A stretch of DNA of 64,000 nt from Haladaptatus sp. QDMS2 (GTDB taxonomy: Archaea; Halobacteriota; Halobacteria; Halobacteriales; Halococcaceae). The DNA is taken from NCBI RefSeq assembly GCF_029338295.1, contig NZ_CP119792.1, positions 248,001-312,000 on the forward strand, written 5' to 3'. The position numbers were made by a program, and so were the translations under genes. The notes under the pieces are model-generated. The model searched no databases, was not told the origin of the DNA, and saw only the letters and a list, made by a program, of their open reading frames with translations. Positions 16,678 through 26,099 of the stretch are shown here, in pieces (position 1 is the first letter of the stretch; each line of letters begins with the position of its first letter).

Positions 16678-17886
16678 TCAGTTGGTGATGTTCTCGCCGG
16701 TTTCGTCGTCGAACAGATGAATCATCTCGAGGCTCGCGGCGAGCTGGACGATTTCGTCTTCTTCGACGGTGCTCTTGGGCGAAACACGGGCGGTGAACTC
16801 CTGACCCGAGCCTTCTGCCGTCGTGAGCGTGAAGAATTTCTCCGACCCCATCGGTTCGATGAGTTTCAGGAAGGCGTCGAAGGTGTTCCCTTCTTTCGCC
16901 ACGTCCGGATTGACCTCCACGTCGTAGACGTCCTCAGGACGCAACCCGAGGGTGAGTCCATCGAGCGGGCCACCCCAATCTTCGACCTGTGCGGCCTTCT
17001 CATCGGGGAGTTCGAACTCGAAAACGTCAGAGAGGGCGATGTAGCCGTCCCCTCGACGTTCGAGTTCGACGTCGAAGAAGTTCATCGGTGGTTCGCCGAT
17101 GAACCCGGCGACGAACTGGTTGACCGGGTTGTCGTAGATGTACTGAGGCGGGGCCAATTGCTGGAGTTCCCCGTCGTTCATCACGGCGACGCGGTCACCG
17201 AGCGTCATCGCCTCCGCCTGGTCGTGGGTGACGTAAATCGTCGTCTTGCCCACACGCTTGTGCAGTTCGTTGAGTTCGGTCCGCATCTGTACGCGGAGTT
17301 TCGCGTCCAGGTTCGACAGCGGCTCGTCCATAAGGAACACGGCGGGTTCGCGCACGATTGCGCGGCCCAGTGCGACACGCTGTTGCTGCCCGCCGGAGAG
17401 TGCCCCCGGTTTCCGGTTCAGCAACTCGGAGATAGAGAGCAGTTCCGCCGTCCGCTCGACGCGGTCCGCAATCTCGTCTTTCGGGTACTTGCGCACCTCG
17501 AGTGGGAACGAAATGTTCTCACGGACCGTCTTGTGCGGGTACAGCGCGTAGTTCTGGAAAACCATCGAGATGTCCCGCTGGCGCGGGTCGAGTCCTGTAA
17601 CGTCCTCGTCCTCGATGATGATACTGCCCTCGGTAGGCGTTTCGAGGCCGGCGACGGTCCGGAGCGTCGTGGTCTTCCCACACCCTGACGGGCCGACGAG
17701 GACGAGGAATTCGCCCCGGCGGATGTCGATGGTGATGTCGTCAACCGCGACGACGTCGCTCCCATCGCTCTCCTGGAACACCTTGGTCATACTGTCGATG
17801 CGAACGTTGTAGTCCTCCGCCGCGGCCGACGACCCGGCCGCCTCGGTGGACGCTGTCGTTTCTTCGGATTGCATGCTGTTACTCAT
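16678..17886 (-). CDS. ABC importer ATP-binding protein (MalK/UgpC type)
   Basis: A 402-residue ATPase of the carbohydrate-uptake (CUT1) class that powers the membrane permeases encoded upstream. Visible motifs are Walker A GPSGCGKTTTL near residue 60, the Q-loop MVFQNYALYPH, signature LSGGQQQRVALGRAIV, Walker B VFLMDEPLSNLDAKLR and the H-loop YVTHDQAEAM. The C-terminal third (TLGLRPEDVYDVEV) is a TOBE-type regulatory domain found in MsmX/UgpC proteins. It is last in the order binding protein, permease, permease, ATPase. It may also serve the second importer at 58591-63207, which has no ATPase gene in this window. Confidence 0.93.
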   Translation of the reverse strand: MSNSMQSEETTASTEAAGSSAAAEDYNVRIDSMTKVFQESDGSDVVAVDDITIDIRRGEFLVLVGPSGCGKTTTLRTVAGLETPTEGSIIIEDEDVTGLDPRQRDISMVFQNYALYPHKTVRENISFPLEVRKYPKDEIADRVERTAELLSISELLNRKPGALSGGQQQRVALGRAIVREPAVFLMDEPLSNLDAKLRVQMRTELNELHKRVGKTTIYVTHDQAEAMTLGDRVAVMNDGELQQLAPPQYIYDNPVNQFVAGFIGEPPMNFFDVELERRGDGYIALSDVFEFELPDEKAAQVEDWGGPLDGLTLGLRPEDVYDVEVNPDVAKEGNTFDAFLKLIEPMGSEKFFTLTTAEGSGQEFTARVSPKSTVEEDEIVQLAASLEMIHLFDDETGENITN

Positions 17887-17977
17887 GAGTTGGTCGTGAC
17901 GACTGGTGTCGCTCGCGCCCAGTCGGCGCGGGTCTGCGTATCGATTCGAGCCGGATTCGTGTGTGGTCCCATCGTGC

Positions 17978-18856
17978 TTACTCCCCCTTCATCGCGCCGG
18001 CGGTCAGGCCACTCACGATGTATTGCTGGAAGAACAACACGACCAGGATGGTCGGAACGATGGCGAGGACCGCTGCCGCCGCCATCTGGTCCCACGAGAC
18101 GTTTACCTCACCCACGAAGTCGTACACGGCGACCGAGATTGGTCGCGACGCCAGCGTGTTCGAAATCATGAACGAGAACAGGAACTCCCGCCACGAGTAG
18201 AGGAAGGTGAGGATGCCCACCGCGGCCACGCCGGGCTTTGCGAGGGGCAACACGACCTTCCGAAACGCCTGAATCTTCGTACAGCCGTCTACGAGCGCGG
18301 ATTCGTCGATCTCCTTCGGGATGGAGATGAAGAAGTTGCGCATGATGTAAATCATGAGCGGCAACCAGAGATACACCTGCGCGAGGATGATGCCCGTGGT
18401 GCTATTGAGCAGGCCGAACGCAGCCAGTCCCTGGAAGTACGGAATGATGATGCCAATCGGCGGGAACAGCCGCGAGAAGATGACGCCGATGAAGATGGCG
18501 TTGTCGAACTTGAAACGGAAGCGGCTGAACCCGTAGCCCGCCGGGATGGCGAGCACCATCACGATGATGGTCGTCGACGTGGAGATGACCATGCTGTTCA
18601 GGAGCGCCTTCCAGTAGTTGTTCTCGATGAGTACCTGCTGGTACGCCTCGGTGGTGAGTTCCGGCGGCAGGTACGCGGCGGTGAACACGCCGTCTGCCGT
18701 CTTGAACGAGGTGAGCGTCATCCAGAGGATGGGCACGAGGATGGACAGGACGGTCAGTATCATCGCCGCGTGGACGACGTACGGACCTTCGACTACGTTC
18801 CAGAAGGCCTGTCGCTTCTCGTAGCTGATCCGCTCGAAGCTATCCTGCGTGCTCAT
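17978..18856 (-). CDS. ABC sugar permease, MalG type
   Basis: A 292-residue inner-membrane permease of the CUT1 class. About six hydrophobic segments are visible, starting with AMILTVLSILVPILWMTLTS near residue 32. The EAA loop reads ESALVDGCTKIQAFRKVVLPLAKPG, which docks on the ATPase. The C-terminal end FFQQYIVSGLTAGAMKG is the MalG signature, as this family normally ends with QxxxVxGLTxGAVKG. It pairs with the MalF-type permease encoded just upstream (58-bp gap). Confidence 0.92.
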   Translation of the reverse strand: MSTQDSFERISYEKRQAFWNVVEGPYVVHAAMILTVLSILVPILWMTLTSFKTADGVFTAAYLPPELTTEAYQQVLIENNYWKALLNSMVISTSTTIIVMVLAIPAGYGFSRFRFKFDNAIFIGVIFSRLFPPIGIIIPYFQGLAAFGLLNSTTGIILAQVYLWLPLMIYIMRNFFISIPKEIDESALVDGCTKIQAFRKVVLPLAKPGVAAVGILTFLYSWREFLFSFMISNTLASRPISVAVYDFVGEVNVSWDQMAAAAVLAIVPTILVVLFFQQYIVSGLTAGAMKGE

Positions 18857-18914
18857 CGGTGACCACCCTTCCGGGGTGCGTCTGTCGTCGGTAGATGTGT
18901 GTCGTACATTGGTC

Positions 18915-19862
18915 TCATTCCTCGATTCGTTCGAGCACCACCGTCACGTAGAAGATGGCGAGCAGTACCGTAATCGCGACGAGGAACACCGCGATTGCAG
19001 AACCGTACCCGAAGTCCAGTTTGATCATCCCCTCGCGGTAGATGTACACCGCGAGCGTGGTCGTTCTGACGCCGGGGCCACCCTGCGTCATCGGATAGAT
19101 GATGGCGAACGCCCGGAACGCGAACATCCACGAGATGAGGCCGACGATGGCCATGTACGGGCGCAGGTACGGGACCGTGATGTTCCAGAACCGCTGGAGC
19201 GTCGTCGCGCCGTCCACCTTGGCCGCGTCGTACATGTGCTGGGGAATCGACTGCAACCCAGCGAGGAACACGACCATCGCAAACGGCATGCGCAGCCACG
19301 CGTCGACGAACGTCACGAGCGGGAGCGCGAGTTCCTTGTTCGCGAGCAGGCTGATGGGACCGTCGGTGAGACCGAAGTCCATCAGGAGCATGTTCAACAG
19401 CCCGTAGGGCTGGCTCACGAAAATCCACTTCCAGGTGAGCGCGACCACGGCGAGTGGGAGCGCCCACGAGAAGAGGATGATGGTCGAGTACGTCGAGCGA
19501 AGGCGCTTGCTCACGACCTGGTTCGCGGCGAGCGCAACGCCGAGTCCCGCGGTGAACGAGAGAATCAGCGACCCGAAGGAGTAAATCAACGTCTGCTTCA
19601 GGTACAGCCAGAACTCGGGGGCCGAGAACAGCCGGGTGTAGTTATACAGCGGCTTGAAAATCGGCTCCGGGAGCCCAGGCGCGGTGAAGAACAGCGACTG
19701 GTAGAACATCCACAAGACGGGGTACAGGAAGATGGCCGTGATGATGGCCAGCGGCGGCCCGAGCATCACGAGGACGACGTGGTCGTTCGCCCACTTGCTC
19801 AACTTCCCGACGAACCCGTTCGCGGACGTATCGATCCCTCCCGGGGAGACATCAGTTGACAT
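18915..19862 (-). CDS. ABC sugar permease, MalF type
   Basis: A 315-residue permease with six predicted membrane segments, the first at VVLVMLGPPLAIITAIFLYP. The EAA loop DAAKVDGATTLQRFWNITVPYLRP is clear. It forms a heterodimer with the MalG-type protein encoded next. The preceding gene, across 48 bp, is the binding protein, so all four genes (21485 down to 16678) form one importer operon for a sugar, oligosaccharide or sugar acid. Confidence 0.92.
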   Translation of the reverse strand: MSTDVSPGGIDTSANGFVGKLSKWANDHVVLVMLGPPLAIITAIFLYPVLWMFYQSLFFTAPGLPEPIFKPLYNYTRLFSAPEFWLYLKQTLIYSFGSLILSFTAGLGVALAANQVVSKRLRSTYSTIILFSWALPLAVVALTWKWIFVSQPYGLLNMLLMDFGLTDGPISLLANKELALPLVTFVDAWLRMPFAMVVFLAGLQSIPQHMYDAAKVDGATTLQRFWNITVPYLRPYMAIVGLISWMFAFRAFAIIYPMTQGGPGVRTTTLAVYIYREGMIKLDFGYGSAIAVFLVAITVLLAIFYVTVVLERIEE

Positions 19863-19910
19863 GAGTTTGACCTGTGTGCATGAATATGGTGAAGTGTGGT
19901 TATGTCCCGA

Positions 19911-21485
19911 TTACTGCCCGAGGACCGTGTCGATGAAGGTCTGGGCCGCATCGAGTGCTTCCTGTGCGGATTTCTCGCCGGAGTAGGCGAGGCCGAGTTC
20001 CTCGCTGACCTTCTGCATGACCGCCCGCTGCTGTGGGAAGGTCTCGTTTTTCGCGACTTCCATCGTCTTCCCGCGAACTCTCGAGAACGGGACGGCGTCG
20101 ACCTCTGCGGCCTCGTCGTACGGTTTCTTCGGCCAGCTCAGGTTGCTCTCGACGACGTACTCCCACCAGCCGTTCTCGTGGGAGAAGCGGGCGTCTTGCA
20201 GCAGTGCGCCCGCGACCTTCTCCGGCGTCGGCGCGAAGGCGTTGGTCGCGAGGACGGGACCGCCTGCCCAGGTCGCCTGCGTCGGACTGGGGCCGACGTT
20301 TGCCTTCGGCGGCGGCGCGAGCACGTACTGGGAGTCCAGTTCGTACTTCTCGCCGGCGTCCGCGAACAGGTCCGTCGCCACGGGAACCATTGCGAGGTTG
20401 CCAGAGAGGAACCCGTCTGCGAGGTCGCCCTGCGTCCAGGTGGTCGAGGCGTCGGGGAGCCAGCCGTTGTCGAGCCACTCGATGAGTTTCTCGAGGGCGG
20501 CGAGCGCACCCGGCCCGTTGACCTTGATACTCTCGTCGTCCTGGATGTACTGGCCGCCGGTCTGGTACCAGTGGATGCGGAAGTCACGCTCGGTGTATGT
20601 GAGCGAGGACCCGCGGAAGCCCCACGCGTGAATGCCGGTGCCCTCGAACGCTTGCATCACGGTTTCTAAGTCGTCCCACGACCAGTTGCCGTTCTTGATG
20701 CCGTCGATGACGCTCGAGTCGATGCCCTGTTCTTCGAGCATGTCGACCCGGACGTGGACTGGGTTGCCCTCGACGTTCGCGGGCGCGCCCCAGTTCGTGC
20801 CGTCCCACGTGAACGTCTGTTTCATCAGTGGCAGGTACGGTTCGTACATCTCCTCTTCCGGGAGGAGGAAGTCTGCCGGTTCGAGCCACCCGTTCTGTGC
20901 GTACGTCGTCATCGACGTGTCGGTCGTTGCTTGCAGCAGATGCGGGTCGCCCTGTTTCGAGGACAGCGTCGCAGCCATCTTCGGAATCGCCTGGTCGACG
21001 ACGATCTGGATGCGCTCTACGGAGATGCCCGTCTTCTCCTCGAACATGGCGTCGACCGCGGCCGTGGCCGGGTCGAACTGCATGTCACCGTAGTTCAGAA
21101 CTTTGAGCGTGTCGACCTCGCTCGCCACGGTCTCCTCCCAGCCTTTCGGGGGTTCCCACGTCGAACTCTTTACCGATTCAGACTGGAGCCACCCGTCGGA
21201 CGTATAGAGGGCGTCTCCAGTGGGAATCTGCGACCGTTTCTCCATCGGCCACTCGTCGAGCGACGTCGTTCGGCGCTGTTTCCAGTTTGACGAAAAGTCA
21301 ATTTTTCCGATTGCCTTCTGGAATTCCGAATCACTACTGCCGCCACCACCGCCGCCGCCAGGGTTCTGGTTCGCGCCATCGCCGCTATTACCACCCATAC
21401 AACCAGCAAACCCAGCAGCTGCGCCGCTACCGAGGTATGCTAACATTTCTCTCCTACTGAGACCACCAATGCTATCAAATGCCAT
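19911..21485 (-). CDS. Extracellular sugar-binding lipoprotein of the ABC importer
   Basis: A 524-residue solute-binding protein (family 1). The N-terminus has a Tat signal SRREMLAYLG followed by a lipobox GFAGC near residue 29, then a Gly-rich linker (residues 31-50), the usual anchoring form of haloarchaeal binding proteins. The mature part has the family's two-lobe features, including KVLNYGDMQFDPATAAVDAMFEE and the central LEKLIEWLDNGW-type segment. The Tat route means it is exported folded. It captures substrate outside the cell for the permeases encoded downstream. The ligand is unknown. It is long for the family. Confidence 0.9.
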   Translation of the reverse strand: MAFDSIGGLSRREMLAYLGSGAAAGFAGCMGGNSGDGANQNPGGGGGGGSSDSEFQKAIGKIDFSSNWKQRRTTSLDEWPMEKRSQIPTGDALYTSDGWLQSESVKSSTWEPPKGWEETVASEVDTLKVLNYGDMQFDPATAAVDAMFEEKTGISVERIQIVVDQAIPKMAATLSSKQGDPHLLQATTDTSMTTYAQNGWLEPADFLLPEEEMYEPYLPLMKQTFTWDGTNWGAPANVEGNPVHVRVDMLEEQGIDSSVIDGIKNGNWSWDDLETVMQAFEGTGIHAWGFRGSSLTYTERDFRIHWYQTGGQYIQDDESIKVNGPGALAALEKLIEWLDNGWLPDASTTWTQGDLADGFLSGNLAMVPVATDLFADAGEKYELDSQYVLAPPPKANVGPSPTQATWAGGPVLATNAFAPTPEKVAGALLQDARFSHENGWWEYVVESNLSWPKKPYDEAAEVDAVPFSRVRGKTMEVAKNETFPQQRAVMQKVSEELGLAYSGEKSAQEALDAAQTFIDTVLGQ

Positions 21486-21513
21486 ACAACGAAGTAATTA
21501 CTCAAACAACCAA

Positions 21514-21527
21514 TACCACTTTTGGTA
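21514..21527. promoter_or_regulatory. Inverted repeat upstream of the importer operon
   Basis: TACCA and TGGTA are separated by CTTT, 29 bp before the start codon of the binding protein, close to where the basal promoter would be. It is a possible operator for sugar-responsive control. The arms are only 5 bp, so chance is not excluded. Confidence 0.35.
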
Positions 21528-21653
21528 GACGCAACATTTGTCAGTTAATAATCAACCGGCAAAGAACGGCGCAGCGTGTCGGATTCGTCTATTCGAGGTA
21601 TTTCGAAGTTCCTTAACCTACACATCGTTTAAAATAAATACGGGACGCACCGG

Positions 21654-22823
21654 TCAGGCCGGTTCGGGCGCACGGAGGACGAAGGCGATACCAGCTATCG
21701 CGACGACTGTGGCGAAGCCGTAGCCAGCGGTCCACGAGAACGTCTCGATGAGCCACCCGGCTACGACGGGCGCGGAGAGCGACCCGAACGTTGAGATGGT
21801 CGTAAGGACCGCGAGGCTCGTACCCGCTGCGCCCTCGTCGGCGAGCTCACTCACGAGAACGAACACGACGCCGATGCCCAGTTGTGAACTCAGCCCCGCC
21901 GCAGCGAGGAGCGCGGCGAAGCCGACCGGCGTGGCGACCAGCGAGATGGCGGCGATAACCGGCAACGAGAGGACGAACGAGGCGATGACGACGGGGCCAC
22001 GCCGACCCCCAAACCGGTCAGAGAGCCACCCGCCGCCCGGCCGAGAGAGGATGCCGGTGAAGGGGACGAGCGCCGTCGCGGCCCCCGCCGCGGCGAGGTT
22101 GATGGAGAGCACCTCGGTGGCGTAAGTGGGCATCCACGAACTGAAAAAGACGAACAGGGCGTACGCGCAGGCGGCGGCCATCGAGACCGACAGCACCGCC
22201 GGGTTGCGGAGCGCAGTGGAGAACTCGCCGAGTGAGATGCGCGAGTCGCTTCGAACCGGCGTCCGACGGACGACGAACAGCCCGAGGAGGCCAGCGATGA
22301 CGATGAACGGGTAGACGAAGAACACGGTCTGCCAGCCCGCCGCACCCGCGATGAGCGGACTGCCGAACTGCGCGATTGCCTGTCCGGCCGGGCCGCTCGC
22401 CACGAACAGACTCGTGCCGAGGGCGCGGCGATGCTCGCCGAACACCCGATTGACGATGTTCGTGTTGGCCGTCCAGAGGAACGCGCCGGTTGCCCCCGCG
22501 ACGAAGCGCGTCACCAGAAACAGGTCGTAGCTCGAAACGACGGCCCCAGCCCACGCGGCGAGGACGAACACGCAAACGCCGCCGAACACGAGTCGACGGT
22601 TGTCGTAGCGGTCCGTGAGCAACCCGCCGGGGATACCGAAGACACCCCAGCTGAGGAAGAAGACGCTGATGGCGAGCCCCGCCGCTGGTTTGTCGATGCC
22701 GAACTCGGCGGTGAGCAGCGGAATGATGCTCGCCGGGGCGATGAGGTAGGCGTTGAACCCCGCGGCCATCGTGAAACAGCACGCGAGGACGGCCCAGGGT
22801 CGCCACGCTCGATTGGAAGTCAC
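21654..22823 (-). CDS. MFS transporter
   Basis: A 389-residue major facilitator protein with about twelve hydrophobic segments, beginning WAVLACCFTMAAGFNAYLIAP. The conserved loop 2-3 motif appears as GGLLTDRYDNRRLVFGG near residue 66 and its C-half repeat as GGGWLSDRFGGRRG. The size and motifs suit organic-acid/anion transporters of the ACS/NarK-like type. It is co-directed with the LarA-like gene upstream (63-bp gap), so it may move a hydroxy acid used by that protein. The substrate is inferred from the neighbour only. Confidence 0.85.
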   Translation of the reverse strand: MTSNRAWRPWAVLACCFTMAAGFNAYLIAPASIIPLLTAEFGIDKPAAGLAISVFFLSWGVFGIPGGLLTDRYDNRRLVFGGVCVFVLAAWAGAVVSSYDLFLVTRFVAGATGAFLWTANTNIVNRVFGEHRRALGTSLFVASGPAGQAIAQFGSPLIAGAAGWQTVFFVYPFIVIAGLLGLFVVRRTPVRSDSRISLGEFSTALRNPAVLSVSMAAACAYALFVFFSSWMPTYATEVLSINLAAAGAATALVPFTGILSRPGGGWLSDRFGGRRGPVVIASFVLSLPVIAAISLVATPVGFAALLAAAGLSSQLGIGVVFVLVSELADEGAAGTSLAVLTTISTFGSLSAPVVAGWLIETFSWTAGYGFATVVAIAGIAFVLRAPEPA

Positions 22824-22886
22824 ACCGGAGAACGGACAGCGACCAGTAAAATAATCCGGGCACCGGCGGGTTTGGCCGTCGGTTCG

Positions 22887-24230
22887 TCAGTGCATCCCCG
22901 GCGTCGGCGCGGTGAACTGGCCCTCGTCGTCGAATTCGATGGGTTTTGGCTCCTCGACCACCCGGAGGTCCTCGCGGTCTCTGGCCTCCTCGACGAGCGC
23001 CTCGGAAACGTAGAGTCGCTGGAGGCGCATCGTGTCGGTCACACGCGCGACGCGGATTTCGTCGGGCGCGAGGATGCCGACGGTCGAGACGCAGGCGACC
23101 AGTCCCGCCCGGTCAGTCTCCATGATTGGCGGCACACGCGCCCCGTGGGGAGCACTCGCCGTGATGGTGTTGATGACCGCCTTGTACAGTTCGGTGTCCG
23201 CGATGAGGTCCTGGTGGACGAAGTCGGCCATGCCGAGCGCGGTGGCGTTTCCGTGCGAGGGGGCGGTGAGCGAACGGACGAAGATGCGCTTTACGTCCGG
23301 TGATTCTGGTTCGGGTTCGAAGCCAAAGCCACGACGCCCGATGACGTTGGTGTCCATCCCGGAGCCGCTGATGTCCTTGCCCATCTGGTCGACGACGAGC
23401 ACGTCCAGTTCCTCGAACGGCAGCGTCGGCATGATGTCGTAGGCCAGTTCGAGCAACTCGGCTTCGCGCTTCAGGAAGCCAGAGGGGGGGACGCCCTCGA
23501 GGACGGCGGTGTCGTCGTGCTGGTCTTCGACGAGGGCGACCCCGCCGACGACCGGCAGGTTCTCCAGGTGCAGCGAGGCGATTTGCGGAATCATCTCGCG
23601 GAAACTCCAGTTGACCGCCCCCTCATGGGCGAACTTCGCGCCGCGCTGTTTGCCCATGCCGATGACGAGCATCTTCGAGAGCCCGCTCTCGACTTTCCCG
23701 CTGAAATCGGTGTGTGGTTTCACGCGATTGATGGGAATGATGGCGTCCGCGGCGGCGGCGTTCGCGTCGGCTACCACCGAAACGCCACGTTCGGGCGTCT
23801 TGCCAACTTCTGTGACCTCCATCGTCGCTCGAATTTCACACCCGACGGTGTCCTCGTTCACGCCGAGCGCGTCGAGTTTTCCGCGCTGGCCCTCGGCGGT
23901 CGCGCCGCCGTGGCTCCCCATCGCCGGGAACACGAACGGCTGGAACCCGTGGTCTGAGAGGCCGCTCACGACGCCGCGGACGATGATGGGCAGGTTGGCG
24001 ATACCCCGACTCCCGACGCCGACCGCCACCTCGCCGCCCTCGGGTATCCGGTCGAGTGCGAGGTCCGAGACGGCGGCGGCGGCCTGCGATTCGATTTCGT
24101 CTCGCGGAATCGGGTCTGTGTCCCACAGTTGCTCGATGACTCCCATCTTCGGGAAATCCTGTTCGCCACAGGCCGTGAGAATCGTCTCCTCCGGTATCGG
24201 GCCGACCACTGGTTCGGCAGAATCTGACAT
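22887..24230 (-). CDS. LarA-like (DUF2088/lactate racemase domain) protein
   Basis: A 447-residue protein resembling the nickel-pincer lactate racemase family. It has a GVGSRGIANLP segment near residue 71 that matches the family's nucleotide-like loop, FPAMGSHGGATAEGQ (where LarA has a GTHR-type motif) and a C-terminal domain with ITASAPHGARVPP. LarA enzymes isomerise alpha-hydroxy acids with a nickel pincer cofactor made by LarB, LarC and LarE, none of which is visible here. This is the broader LarA-homolog type, whose members act on several hydroxy acids. I chose the ATG at 24230; the frame upstream has no family features. Confidence 0.75.
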   Translation of the reverse strand: MSDSAEPVVGPIPEETILTACGEQDFPKMGVIEQLWDTDPIPRDEIESQAAAAVSDLALDRIPEGGEVAVGVGSRGIANLPIIVRGVVSGLSDHGFQPFVFPAMGSHGGATAEGQRGKLDALGVNEDTVGCEIRATMEVTEVGKTPERGVSVVADANAAAADAIIPINRVKPHTDFSGKVESGLSKMLVIGMGKQRGAKFAHEGAVNWSFREMIPQIASLHLENLPVVGGVALVEDQHDDTAVLEGVPPSGFLKREAELLELAYDIMPTLPFEELDVLVVDQMGKDISGSGMDTNVIGRRGFGFEPEPESPDVKRIFVRSLTAPSHGNATALGMADFVHQDLIADTELYKAVINTITASAPHGARVPPIMETDRAGLVACVSTVGILAPDEIRVARVTDTMRLQRLYVSEALVEEARDREDLRVVEEPKPIEFDDEGQFTAPTPGMH

Positions 24231-24343
24231 GACACACACTCCCAAGCGAAAGAGCATAAAAGAATCGCTCGCGGGGTACACGGTCCTTGACTGCCCGCCC
24301 CTCCCGAGAACGAAGCCATTCTCGAATCACGCAGTTGCGGGAA

Positions 24344-24353
24344 ATACTTATCA
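24344..24353 (+). promoter_or_regulatory. TATA-like element for the FAH-fold dehydratase
   Basis: ATACTTATCA lies about 30 nt before the ATG at 24378, in the gap between two divergent genes. Confidence 0.5.
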
Positions 24354-24377
24354 TACTCGTCGCTCCACGTTTGCAGT

Positions 24378-25247
24378 ATGCGGTACTACCTGCTCCCGAC
24401 AGCTTCGGGAGAGAGACTGATAGCTGAGACGCCGGACGGCGCATACGACCTGACGGCCGCGAAGCGGACACTCACATCGTTCTCGCAGTTGGCGGAGAGC
24501 GCCGACCTCGCCGAGACATCGGTCGATGCTATCGCGTCGGGACTCATCGATTCTGCACCCGAGGTGTCGAAAGACCGCCTCGACGATGAGGCAACGCTCC
24601 CGCTTCGCCCCGACGAGGTGTGGGCCGCGGGCGTCACCTACCAGATAAGCGAGCAAGCCCGCGAGAACGAAAGCGGGATGCCGGAGATGTACCTCGACGT
24701 GTACCAAAACGAGCGTCCGGAAATCTTCTTCAAGGCGACGCCGAACCGAACCGTCGGTCCCGGCGAGGCCATCGGCATCCGCGCCGATTCCGACTGGGAC
24801 GTCCCTGAGCCGGAACTCGGCATCGTCCTCTACGACGGTGAAATCGTCGGCTACACCATCGGCAACGACGTGAGCAGTCGTTCTATCGAGGGAAGCAATC
24901 CGCTCTATCTACCCCAGGCGAAAGTGTACGACCGTTGCTGTGCGGTCGGCCCGTGCGTCGCGACGGCCGATTCGATTGGCGACCCACACGAACTCGAAAT
25001 GTCGATGTCCATCACGCGCGATAGCGAAACCGTCTTCGACGGAACCACCTCGACGAGCGAGATGGTGCGCGACTGTGAGGAACTCGTCTCCTACTATCGC
25101 CGGCACAACCACGTCCCGAAGCTCGCGGTGCTCCTGACCGGGACGAGTCTGGTGCCGGACGACGACTTCACGCTCGCAGAGGGCGACGTGGTTCGCATCT
25201 CCATCGAGAACGTCGGCTCGATAGAGAACACGGTAATTACCGTCTGA
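24378..25247 (+). CDS. FAH-family 2-keto-3-deoxy sugar-acid dehydratase (XacE/KdaD-like)
   Basis: A 289-residue fumarylacetoacetase-fold protein of the two-domain type that includes 2-keto-3-deoxyarabinonate/xylonate dehydratases. The Mg-binding Glu and Asp positions are visible as WDVPEPELGIVLYDGEIVGYTIGNDVSSRSIEG. Other features are VWAAGVTYQIS near residue 82, KVYDRCCAVGPCV, and LLTGTSLVPDDDFTLAEGD. In Haloferax volcanii an FAH-family enzyme (XacE) turns 2-keto-3-deoxyxylonate into 2-oxoglutarate semialdehyde. This gene is the best match in the window for that step, with the aldehyde dehydrogenase at 35931 as the next one. Assignment by family likeness. Confidence 0.82.
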   Translation: MRYYLLPTASGERLIAETPDGAYDLTAAKRTLTSFSQLAESADLAETSVDAIASGLIDSAPEVSKDRLDDEATLPLRPDEVWAAGVTYQISEQARENESGMPEMYLDVYQNERPEIFFKATPNRTVGPGEAIGIRADSDWDVPEPELGIVLYDGEIVGYTIGNDVSSRSIEGSNPLYLPQAKVYDRCCAVGPCVATADSIGDPHELEMSMSITRDSETVFDGTTSTSEMVRDCEELVSYYRRHNHVPKLAVLLTGTSLVPDDDFTLAEGDVVRISIENVGSIENTVITV

Positions 25248-25290
25248 TTCGACGCGAGTGGCGTCTCCGAAAGCCGACTGAATGCAATCG

Positions 25291-25296
25291 AAAAAA
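25291..25296 (-). terminator. Oligo-T terminator after the second FAH-fold gene
   Basis: Six A on the plus strand read as six T on the minus strand just beyond the stop of the minus-strand gene, in the 63-bp gap between convergent genes. Confidence 0.4.
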
Positions 25297-25310
25297 CGCT
25301 GGTCGACGCG

Positions 25311-26039
25311 TTACTCCGCGACGTAGTGTTCGAGCGTGCCGATGCCCTCGATTTCTACCTCGACCGTGTCACCTGGTGAGAGCGGACCGACCCCTGCTGG
25401 CGTCCCCGTAGAGATGACGTCGCCGCGTTCGAGCGTCATGTAGGTCGTCACCTCGGCGATGAGTTCGGGCACGGAGAAGATGAGCTGTGAAATCGACGAC
25501 TCCTGTTTCGTCTCACCGTTGACGCGCAGCGAGACGCTCGCGTCCTCCGGGACGTGTTCCGGGTCCGCGACGACAGGACCCATTGGCGCGGCGTTGTCGA
25601 ACGCCTTGCCACGCACCCAGTTTTGCTCGACGCGCTGGTCGTCGCGATTGGAGATGTCGTTCAGACAGGTGTACCCCGCCACCACGTCCATCGCATCTTC
25701 TTCAGACACGTTTCGACACTGCTCGCCGATGACGACGCCGAACTCCGCCTCCCAGTCGACTCGCTCTTTGCCTTCGGGGAGCGAAATCGTGTCGCCGTGG
25801 CCTGCGAGCGTGTTCGGCGGTTTGAGGAACAACAGCGGGCGCTCTGGGATGTCGCTGTCCGTCTCCTCTGCGTGGTCTGCGTAGTTGAGGCCGACACAGA
25901 CGATTTTCGACGGCTCGGTCGGTGGTAACAGGTCCACCGCCTCGGGGTCGTACAGCTCGCCGGCGAATTCGATACCGTCGTCGGTCCATGCTCCGTTGCG
26001 TACAGTGCCCGCTGAATCGCGGAATCGTGCGTGACGCAT
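25311..26039 (-). CDS. Fumarylacetoacetate hydrolase-family protein
   Basis: A 242-residue single-domain FAH protein of the 2-hydroxyhepta-2,4-diene-1,7-dioate isomerase/acylpyruvate hydrolase type. The signature is visible: KIVCVGLNYADHAEE near residue 45, FLKPPNTLAGHGD, metal-binding Glu in DWEAEFGVVIG, metal Asp in CLNDISNRDDQ, and STGTPAGVGPLSPGD. It would hydrate, hydrolyse or decarboxylate a keto acid. It is distinct from the FAH-fold enzyme it converges with. A nearby Gfo/Idh/MocA gene follows upstream on the same strand, so the two could be co-transcribed (60-bp gap). Confidence 0.85.
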   Translation of the reverse strand: MRHARFRDSAGTVRNGAWTDDGIEFAGELYDPEAVDLLPPTEPSKIVCVGLNYADHAEETDSDIPERPLLFLKPPNTLAGHGDTISLPEGKERVDWEAEFGVVIGEQCRNVSEEDAMDVVAGYTCLNDISNRDDQRVEQNWVRGKAFDNAAPMGPVVADPEHVPEDASVSLRVNGETKQESSISQLIFSVPELIAEVTTYMTLERGDVISTGTPAGVGPLSPGDTVEVEIEGIGTLEHYVAE

Positions 26040-26099
26040 ACGATACCTGTCGGCTCAGCCCTCAAAATGGTTCGGTTGGCGGCGAACGTTAACTCCCTC

